Source: Paragyromitra xinjiangensis
Lineage: Eukaryota > Ascomycota > Pezizomycetes > Pezizales > Discinaceae
Direction: 5' to 3'
Assembly: GCA_038503065.1 (NCBI GenBank)
Contig: JBCAMK010000019.1
Coordinates: 62,001-126,000 of the forward strand
Length of the DNA stretch: 64,000 nucleotides
The position numbers and the translations under genes were made by a program. Below, one piece after another: positions 33,168-44,356 of the stretch. Below the pieces are notes generated by a model, which was not told the origin of the DNA, made no database searches, and saw nothing but the letters and a program-made list of their open reading frames with translations. Position 1 is the stretch's first letter. Each line of letters starts with the position of its first letter.

Positions 33168-35067
33168 GTGGCGGACTCAGCCACACGTGACCGCTCACCA
33201 CGTCTAAACTCCACCCCATCGCGAAGCTCTCCAAGCTCCCAAATGTCGCGCCCAGCACCCCCACCCGCCGAACCCAAGGCAATTGTCGAACGAGCCTTCT
33301 CCTACGGCGGTCTTCTAATCCGGACATTCCACCATGCCGACGCAGTCCCCTCACTACCTCCGCTCTCGCCTGCACCGGATGCGCCCTCGACACTGGAACA
33401 GCTCCCACCCCCGAAGCGACGGCGGGGACCGTGGAAGAAGAAACAGAAGACCGATGAAGCTTCTTCTAGCTCTGCGTCGGTGACGGCTCTGGGGGTTACG
33501 GGGGAGACTGTTCTTACCCCTGGGGGTACTCCGGAGGGTGGAAATCCATCACCGAGCTCGGTGGGCTCGAATTCAGCATGGATAGTCAATGAGGAGGTCC
33601 ACATGCCTGAGTACGTGAGGCAGCTCACGGCCGAGGAATTGCGAGCGGTGCAGATACGGTACAGGAAAGGGAAGCTATGGATCCCATCCGAGGTGACGGT
33701 TATGAAGGAGGTTGAGAGGCTGCGGATGGGGAAGGAATGGCGGCCTAGTGAAGAGCGGAGAGAGGTGGGGGATCATACGAATGGATCAGTACGGTATATG
33801 CAGGAGACTGGTTGCGTTACGGATGTGGACAGGTTCGCTGCGGAGACGTCGAAGTTACCGGGGGTGGGTGAGGTGTCGGCGGAGGTCGATTGTGATCCGT
33901 TTTATAGGATGGATTATGGCGGGGATGCGGGGATGAATTCGGTGGGTAGGGATGAGGGTTGGGGTAATGGAATGGAGGTTCAGTCGGTCACAGATGGGAG
34001 TGAATATATTCGTCCTTCTCCTATTCAGCTTCCACCGCTGCAGTCGTCGGTGGTCTCGGCGGGGACTGGGTATGATTTATCTTTGCCTGCCTTGTCAACT
34101 AAAATATCGAGTCGCGATGTTTCTACGGCTTATTCTACTCAAACCGTGGAAGGCGGTCTTGCGGGGCCAACAAAACCGAATACTACTTCTACTTTCGAAC
34201 ACTCCCCAGCAACCTCTTCAACTATTCCGCCATTGCCTGCTACAGCATCAACCCCAGACCCCTTAAACACCCCAGATTCCCAACCACCAAAACGAGCCCA
34301 TGGCCGATCTCAAGGAAGCCCTCTCCCCACCTCTCACATCACCCCCGCCTCATCCACACCCCCTTCAGACTCCAAACGCAAACGCGACACCAAACCCACC
34401 CCACACCACTGCGACTCCCTCTCCACTTTCCTCGCCCACATCACCTCCGCCATAACCTCCGCCAACTCCGGCTTCATACCCCGTCCCGTCAACGTATCCT
34501 ACACACTCCCCATCCCGTCCACCGAAGCCGAATATAAACCGTTCGCACTGGGGATAATCCGTGATATCTCCGCGATTGATCATTTCCAGTGGACCGTCGC
34601 GCATAGCCATTGGACGACGAGTAAGAGTAAGTTTACGGCCGGAGCGAGGTGGGTATGTAATTTAAGCGAGGAGGGTATGAGGGATAGGAGTAGTAGAGGA
34701 GCGCAATCGTCGGGTGTGGGTGGGAGGAAGAGTATAGGTTCTGATGGTGAGTGCTCGCGTTGTAGATGCTGGTGTTATCTGTTTGAGGTGGTGGTGGTAG
34801 GATAATCGCTGATATCGCATAGGCACGTCTAATGCACGTACTCGATATCCTTGTAACGGCTCTATAGGGATTCGCTTCAACACTAATAAATCAACTTTGA
34901 CCTTCCGCTACACGCACCACGCCGTGCACTCCCCGCCGCAGGATCTGAAAGCTCAAGCTGAAGCTGAGCGCGCGGAAGCAACTAGGAAGTTGATTGCTAC
35001 ATTGGCTGAAGCTAAGGATCCAGCTGTGGGAGGTTTGCCGGTGGGAGACGGTGGTGGTTGGATGTAG
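33168..35067 (+). CDS. Unrecognised 592-residue nuclear-looking protein
   Basis: I do not recognise the family. Exons 33168-34746 and 34868-35067 with a 121-nt GTGAGT...TATAG intron give 592 residues. The N-terminal part has FSYGGLLIRTFHHADAVPSL, then a strong basic nuclear-signal-like run (PPKRRRGPWKKKQK, about residues 84-97). The central 300 residues are Ser/Thr/Pro-rich and disordered. A folded C-terminal region starts near residue 425 (HHCDSLSTFLAHITSAI, then HFQWTVAHSHWTTSKSKF) and crosses the intron into FNTNKSTLTFRYTHH. The tail has an Ala/Glu-rich helix (LKAQAEAERAEATRKLIATL). A nuclear regulatory role is a guess from composition. Large frames on the opposite strand are shadows of this gene. 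Confidence 0.7.
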
Positions 35068-36542
35068 TGGGGAGGGAGGACGATGAGTATGGATAGAGGG
35101 GGTGGGGTGGGTACCGATGGAAGAATAGATGTTAATAGTGATTTGGGTTGAATTTGGGTCATGGCGGTTTGGCTTTCTTTTCAAAATGTTGGTGGCTGTA
35201 TTGTGGAGTTGGTGCGCTTTGTGTTATGGGATTGGGTAGTAATCTATCTAGCCGCTGGTAGCAATACTCAAGTGTGCCTTAAATATTCAGCGAAGGTAGT
35301 AGCTGAATGGACAACCCGTAGGGTTCAACCAGAACCGCCGTAATGAACGACTTAGGGAGGCGTTGGGTGTATGGTAGATCAGAGCCTCCATGTTGAATGA
35401 TCTTCGTACGGATGGTTTCGGAGATGTTGCTAGCTCCCCAGCGTTTATCTGAAAACTAAATTCGGCGGCAGCTAGCGCATTGTTTTCATTCTTCGTGTGT
35501 AAAGTGTCCCTTTTTGGGAGCCGTGGACTTAAGATTGGGAGTTTACCTGGATATGGAAATTAAACTTGATTTTTTATTGCTATGATAGTATTTCCTGATG
35601 AGGGAACTGACAAATTATTGGGGACTTGTTTTTGTTCTTGATCAATTGAGTCCAATGGTTCTAGTTTATTGCGTTCACAGATATTATAGAATAAAGGAAA
35701 GAGAGAAGAGAAAGAGCGCTTTTTTCGGACCAGCTTCCGAATATGTTTTGTCGGTTGAGAAGATTGTCCATTTTGTTTTCTTAGCCAATTACTATGAACA
35801 CTGTCATGTATGCCTAAGCTGGTCTGTTCAAGCCTGGGGTATGGAATAGTGGTGGGCATAACCGCTTTCATTCTTTTTCTAGCACTTGCAGCATGAATTA
35901 TCTCGAAAAATCTCTATATACTGTATTCCCCCAAGTCTCCTAAATTCGTTGCTCTGGACCCTGTTTAGCCGGACCTCAAACATGCCGAATATCAATGAGT
36001 TTTAGGAAGTTTGATACATGTATCGTGATTTCTAACAAGCCTGTTGTAAAAGCTTGATTGATTGCTTGATTACTAGAGCAGGCAGGCTGCTGCCTGCCCT
36101 CTATATACTATGACTTCGTACCCACAAAGGTCCACGTACTATTCCCATTCCCGAGGCTCCGCCGAGCGCTCGACCACGGGTGCCTGAGCCTCTGCCCGAG
36201 CCTCTGCCCGAGACCTCCGAACCAAGTCACGGAGTCCATACATATTAGGAAGTAATATCCAACAAAGCCGCCATCTTAAACACCGAGTGATAACCAATGA
36301 TTACAATTGATAAAATTTATGACAACCACCGCTACATACCATACTATATTCTGTTTACCCTAAGTATATTCCTATTTGGCCAAGCCATTACTTAGACCCC
36401 ATGACTCATAGATCTTTAAAGTTTTACGTTGATTACCTCCTCGGCCTGTCACTAGAAATTAGTAAAAATAATGGAACTAGATCATAAGGAGTGGTGGCTT
36501 ACATAGGTGTTTGTGACGAGTAAGAGTCCAAAATTTGGCTAT
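35068..36542. other. Intergenic, no gene seen
   Basis: A short stem (GGCAGG / CCTGCC) occurs near 36080-36100, and a 12-nt tandem repeat (GAGCCTCTGCCC) near 36187-36215. No gene or complete element is recognised. Confidence 0.4.
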
Positions 36543-37126
36543 CTATTTCAGTGCTATCTCGTTAGGCATGGCGGTCTCAAAAAGCTTAATTAATGCATCG
36601 CTCTTCGAAAGATTTGCAATGTCTCGCGCCGTCCGCCCAAAACCGTCAGGGATAGAGGATAACGCTCCTTTAGCCAATAAAAGTTGAACTACCCCTAAGT
36701 GATAGCGACTTGTCGCTATATGTAGTGCGGTTTCTCCAGAAACACAAATGGCCGAGGTGTCCGCACCCGCTTCAAGGAGTAAATGGGTAATTGCTTTGTT
36801 ACCCCTGAGCGCCGCACTATGGAGGGGCAAAAAAGTTTTTGGGCCGGAGGTTGAGAGATCTGCCCCGTTATCAAGAAGTAGCTGCACGACCGCCTCATGG
36901 CCATTCGTCACTGCGACGAAGAGAGGTGTGCGATTAGTACTGTCGGCTGCTGAAATGTCTGCTCCGTTCTCGAGGAGCAATCGTACTACTAGCTCATGGC
37001 CCCCCTGCGCTGCGGCGTGAAGAGGGGTAGCTCCAGCGGTATCGACAATTGAGGGGTCTGCCCCGTTCTCGAGGAGCAATCGTACTACTGGCTCATGGCC
37101 CCCCTGCGCTGCGGCGAGAAGAGGGG
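36543..37126 (-). pseudogene. Severed ankyrin repeats 15-20 of the NACHT receptor
   Basis: This frame (minus) encodes six ankyrin units, beginning PLLAAAQGGHEPVVRLLLEN and ending NEIALK with a stop at 36543. It has no ATG at its start. Removing the 510-bp element at 37129-37638 and one TA joins it in frame to the end of the receptor (GGT ACC, giving Gly-Thr-Pro-Leu). It is therefore the original C-terminus of that protein, now out of frame behind a stop. The sequence is still well preserved, so the insertion is not ancient. Confidence 0.9.
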
Positions 37127-37128
37127 TA

Positions 37129-37638
37129 CAGTCACTAGTCAAAAGTGTTCGTGATGCGGTTTCAGAGCACAGACCTTTTGAAAATTCCGAAATGCTGTCA
37201 ACTTTAGAAATTCATCAAAAATCAAGAACAAATATCTGGGGCTCCTGGCTGAAAAATTCGCTCATATGGGCCTAGTCAAATTTTGAAAATTTTTGCCTGA
37301 GTATTTATCTCTTGTGGCTGTTTTTTAATAAATTTTCAAACATTACCAAAAATTGCTAAGAATTCCCGCCGAGACCAATTTTCACATAGCAACCGGGGCC
37401 AAAGCACTTCCTATTAAACTTTAAAAATCCACCAAAATATCAATACAAAGGGGAGGAATTAACCGAAAATAGGATTAGATAGCCAGGATGGTTGAGGTAT
37501 TTTGAAAATTTAGATGCGATTTTCATCTTCCTTCCTTGATTTATAGTAAATTTTTAATCTACACATCGGCTTGCCAAGCTAGCTGCATGGGATTTCGCCA
37601 TCTGAAACCGCATCACGAACACTTTTGACTAGTGACTG
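37129..37638. mobile_element. TA-flanked MITE (Tc1/mariner-like ends) inside the receptor gene
   Basis: The 510-bp element has perfect 38-bp terminal inverted repeats starting CAGTCACTAG and ending in GCGGTTTCAGA. It is flanked by TA on both sides (37127-37128, 37639-37640). Starting CAGT with a TA duplication is typical of Tc1/mariner elements. The AT-rich interior has no transposase, so it is non-autonomous. Its TIR adds seven residues (VTSQKCS) and a TGA to the receptor frame. A diverged copy lies at about 47870-48293. Confidence 0.92.
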
Positions 37639-40600
37639 TACCTCCAGCGGTATTGACGATTGAGGGGTCTGCCCCGTTCTCGAGAAGTAGCTGCACAACC
37701 TCCTCGTAGCCCTCGAATGCTGCAGCGTGAATAGGTGTGTCGTTATCACTATTAGCTATTGAAACTTCTGCTCCGTTCTCAAGCAGCAATCGTACTACTG
37801 GCTCATGGCCGTTGGATGCTGCCAGGTAGAGAGGTGTGCAATTAGTGCTGTCGGCTGCGGAAATATCTGCTCCGTTCTCGAGAAGCAGCTGCACAACCTC
37901 CTTGTGGCCACTCGTTGCTGCGAGGTAGAGAGGTGTGCAATTGTCACTTCTGGTGGCTGAAATGTCTGCTCTTTTCTCGAGGAGCAATCGTACTACCGGT
38001 TCATGGCCCTGCTGCGCTGCGACGTGAAGTGGGGTAGCTCCATTGGTATTGCTAATTGAGAGGTCTGCCCCGATCTCTAGAAGTAGCTGCACAACCTCCT
38101 CGTGGCCATTGTACGCTGCGATGTAGAGAGGTGTGTAATTATTCCTGTCGGCTGCTGAAACGTCTGCTCTGTTCTCGAGAAGCAATCGTACTACTGGCTC
38201 ATGGCCCTTCTGCGCTGCCAAGTGGAGGGGTGTACAATTAGTACTGCTAGTAGCTGAAACGTCTGCTCCGTTCTCGAGGAGCAGTCTTACTGCCGGCTCA
38301 TGGCCGTTGAGCGCTGCCGAGTGGAGAGGCGTAAGGTTATCCTTTCCGCAAACCCTGAAATCAGCCCCTTCTTCAAGAAGAAGCTGTACTGTCGCTTTAT
38401 CACCCGTGGAAGCTGCGTGGTTTAAGGGTGTATAACCAAAATTGTCACGGATTGAGATGTCTGCACCCTTCTCAAGAAGTAGTCGTACTATTGGCTCGTG
38501 CCCTTTTCCACCCGCTAAATGGAGTGGGGTCTCCCCCCAATGATTAAGAGAAGAGTGCAGAGCTCCCTTCTCCAGAAGTAACGAAACTATATCGTAATGA
38601 CCTTCCATAATTGCGGCATCGAGTGCGGTCTGGCCTGCGTGGAGTCCCTTTCCTGACTTCCGAATTGACACATCGATGTTGTTTTCAAGTAAGAGTTTGA
38701 CTATTTCGCTATTGCCACGAGCTGCAGCTTCAACCAGCACTGCATTCTCGGACGAGTCCGTCACCGAAGAATCAGCCTCCTGTAGCATCAGTTGAGCAAC
38801 TTTATTTTGATTTCTTGACACCGCTCTATATAAGGCTGTTTCTCCACGCTTATCTTGAAGTGATGGATCGGCACCTTTCTCGAGTAGCAACGAAACTATT
38901 GGGTATTTCTCTTTGTTTGCTGCATCGTCTAGTACCGCCCATCCACGCTCGTCTAACACGGAAATATCAACTCCCTTTTCAAGAAGCAGCCGACAGATCG
39001 CAGCATTCCCTTTGTTTGCGGCGATACGAAGCGCAGATGGCCCTTCTTTCATAAGGATATGATCGGTATCCTTGGCGAGGAGAGACTGAGTTGCTGTGCA
39101 ATGGCTCCATTCGGATAATTGTTGTAGAGGGAAGTGTTTTGTGAATCCGTCGAACCTACTTAAAGTTCTGGTGAAATCGGCTGGCCCTGTGTCAAATCGA
39201 CTTTGGAAGGTTTGTTGGTAGGATGAGAGGCTGCCCGGGCTCTCAGTAAAAGTGAGAACCATATCCGCTGTCAAATCCTCATCACATGCTTTGATATGTG
39301 ATCCTAGGTAACGGGCCGCATATTTCAAGAAAGGATGTGTGTCAATTCGAGCTTTGTAGTGATCCCAAGTTGTGCAAGCCCCTTCTGCGAAAGCATCAAA
39401 CAACAAGAATGTGATGCAAGACATAACGAGATTAAATTCAGCTTTTTGAGCGATAATATCGTTTTTCACAAGGTATTCTTGGACCGTATAGTGAGCGAGC
39501 TGGATCGTTTTACTGCTTTCATCGATTGTCACGAGTCCGGAACAAACATCGAGTAGGGTGAGTCCGTCCGGTAGATCTAGGTCATTATCGAGTTCGGTCA
39601 TACCCGGTTCAACTGAGACAGCAGTCTGGAGTTCGCGGATCGTAAGGGTCCGCCTGGCTTTTACAAGCCATGAGAGCACCCTCAGTGCCAGATCCACGCA
39701 GGTGCTATCCTGCCTACGAATAGTATCCATGACCCTATCGTAGGTGGGGTACACCGATATTTTACCTTTTCGAGAACTTTTGAGCTTGCCGAGCGCTTCT
39801 AACATTTGCCTAGCGGTCATCTGCTGACAGAGGAATTCCACATGGAAATGGACAAGTAGAAACCTTTACAGAATTAGTAACTTTAGCAAAAACCTGTTGT
39901 AAGACGACTCACATTCCCTTTGAGCATTCTATAAGCTCTGAAATAATCCTTTCCTTACACTTGGTATTTAACACGAGCTTCTTCGCTCGTGGGTTGTCAT
40001 CAATCTTTTTCTTAATGTAAATCTCTAGGTCTTCTTGATGGGCGACGATCTCGATCTTTGACGCATTGCAAAACGAATCTTGAATATCAACCGGATACTG
40101 TCGGCTGGTAAGGAATAAGTTGATACCACTCTGCCCCAGGCGGTGAATCAAAGGCAGGAGCTCTTTCCGTTGGTTGATCTGGTGACACTCATCTAATGCG
40201 TCAAAGACAATAAAAACTTTGGTGAATGATCCCGAAATCGCAACCAGAGTTTCGTATAATTCCTCGAGGCTGGGTTCTTTCGACTTCGGCTCGAGAGTAT
40301 CATACAGTTTCTCGACCTCTGCAGGAATATCGGATTCAGATTTCTGGATTGAAAGTTGCTTCACAAGGCTGGCGAGGACATGAGTAGGTTTTTGGCTGTC
40401 TTGCTCTTTATAATCGAAGTAGGTATACGCCACCCCATAATTCTTCGTCTCCGCCAAAGAATGAAGGTGTTCAATTGCAACAGAACTGTGATAAGAGTCA
40501 TTCTGTTAGCTTAAGTTGACAAATAAGGTGATCTTTCAATCATGGATGAAGAAGGAGGCTTGTACCTAATAAACGTTTTCCCGGCTCCAGCTGATAGGTT

Positions 40601-41454
40601 TTTCCTTGTTAGCATTTGAAATCATAGGGGCTATATCGTGTTTAACGTACGGATACCGTAGCCCCAAAGGAGGCGGGATGCTAGGCCCTCCACCCATTCA
40701 CCAAACTCATGTTTTCTTGGTAACCATCCGCCCGTGTTACTTTGCCTTCTTTTACATATCTCGCTGTGCCTTCGATCGAAACTTCCCGGGTAAAGCCAAC
40801 CAAGTATCTTCTGGCGTTTTTCGGCTAGATCATGTGGTTGATTAGCTTAACTCGATTCATAGGACAATATCCATAATTACCCAGCTGGCGGGCATCTTCT
40901 TTCTGCCTGTGTAAGCTTTGGGCCGACGCCTCGCTTTGGAAATTTGCTTGAAGATTGTGCACTATAAGATTTGTATCTTCGGCATATGTTGCAATAGCTT
41001 TAGATAAGGACCTAAACCCTCGAAGTTAGTAGACTAAACGTTGAACCGGGCTGCTTTATACTTACGCTTGGTCAGCTGACAATGCAAGAGCAAAAAGGCT
41101 CTTATAGCGTTCGATCTGATCGATCTGACGCATTGTATCCTTCTCTCTCAGCGGCCATTTGAATTTATCAATCAACCCGGTCCGACTGAGCTTGAGATGC
41201 AGCGTCTTCAGCTCCTCTGCGCATTTCCGGAGCGTTTTGTCGAGCTGCTTGAGAGCAATAAACCCTTTATTCCTGTCGGTATAATCTTGTAATATTATCA
41301 ATACATTGCTGAGTGATGCGAGCTCGACCACCAGCTTCCCGAGAACCTTCGATGCCTCTCTAACCCCGCTGATGAAATTGTAAGTAACAGATGTGATTTG
41401 CCCAACAATCTGAATAACAGCAATGACGCTGGCTGCACCGCCTAGAGCTTCCAT
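37613..41454 (-). CDS. STAND/NLR receptor: Helo-like N-terminus, NACHT, ankyrin repeats (truncated by MITE)
   Basis: Minus-strand exons 41454-41066, 41011-40881, 40824-40651, 40590-40566, 40485-39913 and 39863-37613 give 1180 residues; lengths and phases all agree. Residues 1-130 (MEALGGAASVIAVIQIVGQ) match the fungal STAND N-terminal (Helo-like) domain. The NACHT module has Walker A GIPGAGKT at about 229-236, assembled across an intron into a 25-nt micro-exon, and Walker B VFIVFDALDE near 335. Fourteen ankyrin repeats run from about residue 700. Family members act in fungal self/non-self recognition and cell death; the ligand is unknown. The last seven residues and the stop come from the MITE, and six further repeats are cut off at 36543-37126. 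Neighbouring repeats are nearly identical in DNA, pointing to recent repeat turnover. Confidence 0.9.
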
Positions 41455-42208
41455 GGGCTTGGAGCTACTCGCGGAAACCTATAACCCAATGGAAGTGGTT
41501 TTCTAGCGAGGTAGCGTGATGTTCCTACAGCGGGGCACCCGGTAACAGCGGCGATGTTAGTGTCCTTGTCAAATTTGGTACCCGTATTAGACGTCGAAAG
41601 AGTGTTTCTGTTAAAAGTGTTTCTGTTAAGAATATGCCGTCTTATGCTTTGGGGGCGCAAACGTGATACTAGAATTTATTAGAGGCGTGTAGTTAGTAGA
41701 AGGATTATCTCAGGTTTTGCTGTGTCTTTATCAAGCGGAAGTTCAACCTTGCCCTGACGCTGCGCCTCTCCAAGTATATCTGCACACGTTGTTTGAAACT
41801 TAGCCTCACACTGGGTATTGTGATTATGTAACCGCAAGCTCCGGTTTCAATCTGCCGTTCCTTAAGAACAGAGGACACTTGTCCGCGAGTTGGCCTGGTG
41901 GCAAGGCTCCAGGCGATCATTCGCTTGCTCAGTAAGGCGAATTGAATTTTGCACTGCCAAGGAGGATCACGGTGGAGAAATGGCGGCCATGGACTTGATG
42001 CCGTGTCAACTGAACGACCCCGATTGGTTGAGTACATCTCGATCGAGAAGTCGTGACATACCTGTTAGGCCTCGGGCCACAGCCCGGGTGCAATGCACTG
42101 AAGACCGTGAAACACAAAAGCAAGTATATGAAGATGGTAGGAAGGAACGAAAGGCCGAGTAGGGAGCTTCATATATAGCCCTCTAAATATCGTCCCGTGA
42201 CAATACTA
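41455..42208. other. Receptor promoter and intergenic
   Basis: No confident gene; frames at 41442-42162 lack domains. Confidence 0.4.
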
Positions 42209-42433
42209 GCGAGAAAATAAAGTCTGTTCGGTTTGGAACGGAACAACGAGCCCCCACTTATACGATTAGATCTTGCTATAGCCATCAAAATTAATGGAAT
42301 TAAATCAAAAAAAAACTCAATAAGCTGATCACAAAATGTGGTTATGTGAATGGGGATGCATAGGAGTTCGTTGCTGTTGAGATTTCCAGCTCCGCGTTAG
42401 TTGCACCAAACCGAACAGACTTTATTTTCCCGC
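42209..42433. mobile_element. 225-bp TA-flanked MITE
   Basis: Terminal inverted repeats of about 28 bp (GCGRGAAAATAAAG then TCTGTTCGGTTTGG), one transition apart, flanked by TA at 42207-42208 and 42434-42435. There is no coding capacity. Subterminal GAACGGAAC/GTTCG motifs echo each other. Confidence 0.85.
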
Positions 42434-42462
42434 TAGTAGTTTAATCGCCTGCTCAACCCGTA

Positions 42463-43197
42463 CGGCGGGTCATTTGTATGAGAGTGCAGAAAAGAATTTC
42501 AGCGTGGCAACCACTAACCGAAGGGCGGGTAACACCATAAGGAAACCACAAAGATACTGATTTTGATACTAAAGGCATTGGCAGCAGGCTTAAACTAGTA
42601 GTTAGAAAAATATTCCGGGACTGTTGCTTCATATTTATGAACTAGTATAACTAAACTGCAAGTTTGTTGCATGAGCGCGTCTGGTTCTAATACTAGTAGG
42701 AGGGGCAGGGACTGCTGTAAGCGAAGCCCATCGCTACAGGTTGAGTATTTGATTTCCCTGGCCAAATTTGCAACTAATTGCAGCCTTCACCTTGAATACG
42801 AAGGATTACTAAAACTATGTGAAGCTTCTATCATCAACCTATAATCTTGAAAGTTGAATTGTTACAAAGTCACTTAACTTGTATAGTCACTGCAAGTGTC
42901 ACCCCGCAGCCAAAAACCAAGTTTCCCAGGCTTGCTTATAGCTCACTCTGACCACTGGCAGCAACATACATGTAGCTATGCAAGAGCTTACACTTAGAGT
43001 TATATTAACTTACAAATATGAAATAAAAACTCCGGAATATATTCTCTAAATGCTAGATTGCAGGTAACTTGGCTTTGCTGCAACTAGTTGTGAGAAAATC
43101 CGTATCTTGATGGTCTCTTGGAGGGTGTTACCCGCCCTTCGGTTAGTGGTTGCCATGCTAAAATTCTTTTCTGCACTCTCATACAAATGACCCGCCG
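42463..43197. mobile_element. 735-bp TA-flanked TIR element
   Basis: Inverted repeats of about 74 bp begin CGGCGGGTCATTTG and end GGGCGGGTAACACC, with two mismatches seen. TA lies on both sides (42461-42462, 43198-43199). The interior has no transposase frame. It sits 29 bp from the 225-bp MITE but has unrelated ends. Confidence 0.88.
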
Positions 43198-43821
43198 TAA
43201 ACCCGACTAGATTTTGTAGGGATGAGCGTTATCCACCGTGCATAGCCATGGATCGTCATAGGTGTTCAAGGCTGTGTTGTGTTGCCGCACGGCTCCCATC
43301 CCCGCGCAACGGCAGCCCTTTGATTTTCGCTGGGCAGCTATTCGAGCGTGCTGTTCTTACGATTGCTCTTATTTAGGCCTTCGGGTCAATATTTCGGCCT
43401 TTTCCTTTGGAAACTTTGTGGATGATGTCTTGACGAAGATTCCCTCCAAAAAACGTAAGGAGGCGGAGCGAAAGTAGAGTAATATTACGCGAAATATCGG
43501 TTAGTAGCTAATAAGAACATGTTGGGCTGCTTAGTAGGTGCAGGCGCTTAGTCATGAAATGAGTGATACTCCATGCATACACAAAACATACAGTCCCATT
43601 GCTGCCCAAACAGTTTAGGCATAGAGAGCTCCTCTCTACTTACTTTGATATCGTTCTTGATTAGTTACTACGAAATATCTTGTGGTTGCCTTATAATTAG
43701 GGTCCGTTCATCTCACCGTATTGCATGACTAAGCAACGGCCCCTGTACCTATTGGCGTAGTTAACAAGGGATGAACGTGGACTTACTCTATAATTTATCT
43801 CCTTCGGTATAATTCTGTGAT
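43198..43821. other. Intergenic, no gene seen
   Basis: Only a short frame (43262-43477) without motif. Confidence 0.4.
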
Positions 43822-43974
43822 CTACCGAAAATGATAGTGATCGATCGCTACGGCAGTGCTTGTAGTGGTATGTGAGAATACAACTAGAAAAGAGGTGCCC
43901 ATATCGATATGCATCGCAAACAGGTAGCCACATGCACAATAACGGCAATCCTTGCAATTGGAGGGTTTGGCCAT
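43822..43974 (-). pseudogene. Possible degraded relative of the 11.5-kb zinc-ribbon protein
   Basis: A 50-residue minus-strand frame contains NCKDCRYCACGYLF. Its C-x2-C-x2-C-x-C spacing equals CVGCSMCIC of the protein at 11543. Upstream, past a TGA, the same reading gives MCEGQ and RRCPIITWS, in the relative places of GICHKQ and VCKHDEWQPS. The second half (after the cysteines) is unrelated. This could be coincidence of short motifs. Confidence 0.25.
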
Positions 43975-44356
43975 CTGTCCTTCGCACATTCAAATCATTG
44001 ACCACGTGATGATGGGGCACCTTCGTACAAAAGTCGTTGCTTCATTTGGCGGAAAAGGGTCCCAGATATGCTTTCCGGATCCTTTTGTTTGTGAGCACAA
44101 ACTTCAAATGTTGAATTAACCTCAATGCCTATGTCTCAGTAGTACTCATTTCTGGGCATAGCGGCTCACTCACGAAAGAGTATTTCCATCTTGGTGTTAG
44201 AAGCAAGATATTCCTCCTACTCTACTAAATTGTTTGGATATGGCTTACTCATCTGCTGCCAACAACCTTCGCTCGTGTCACCCTAGTAAGGCTGTAACAT
44301 AGAGTGCGGAAGTAACACCTTCCCCACCGCAAACCGATACCACCATAACGCTACCG

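Noticed and set aside
33302..33628. Long minus-strand frames inside the 33.2-35.1 kb gene
   Set aside because: Antisense shadows in GC-rich, Ser/Pro-coding sequence.
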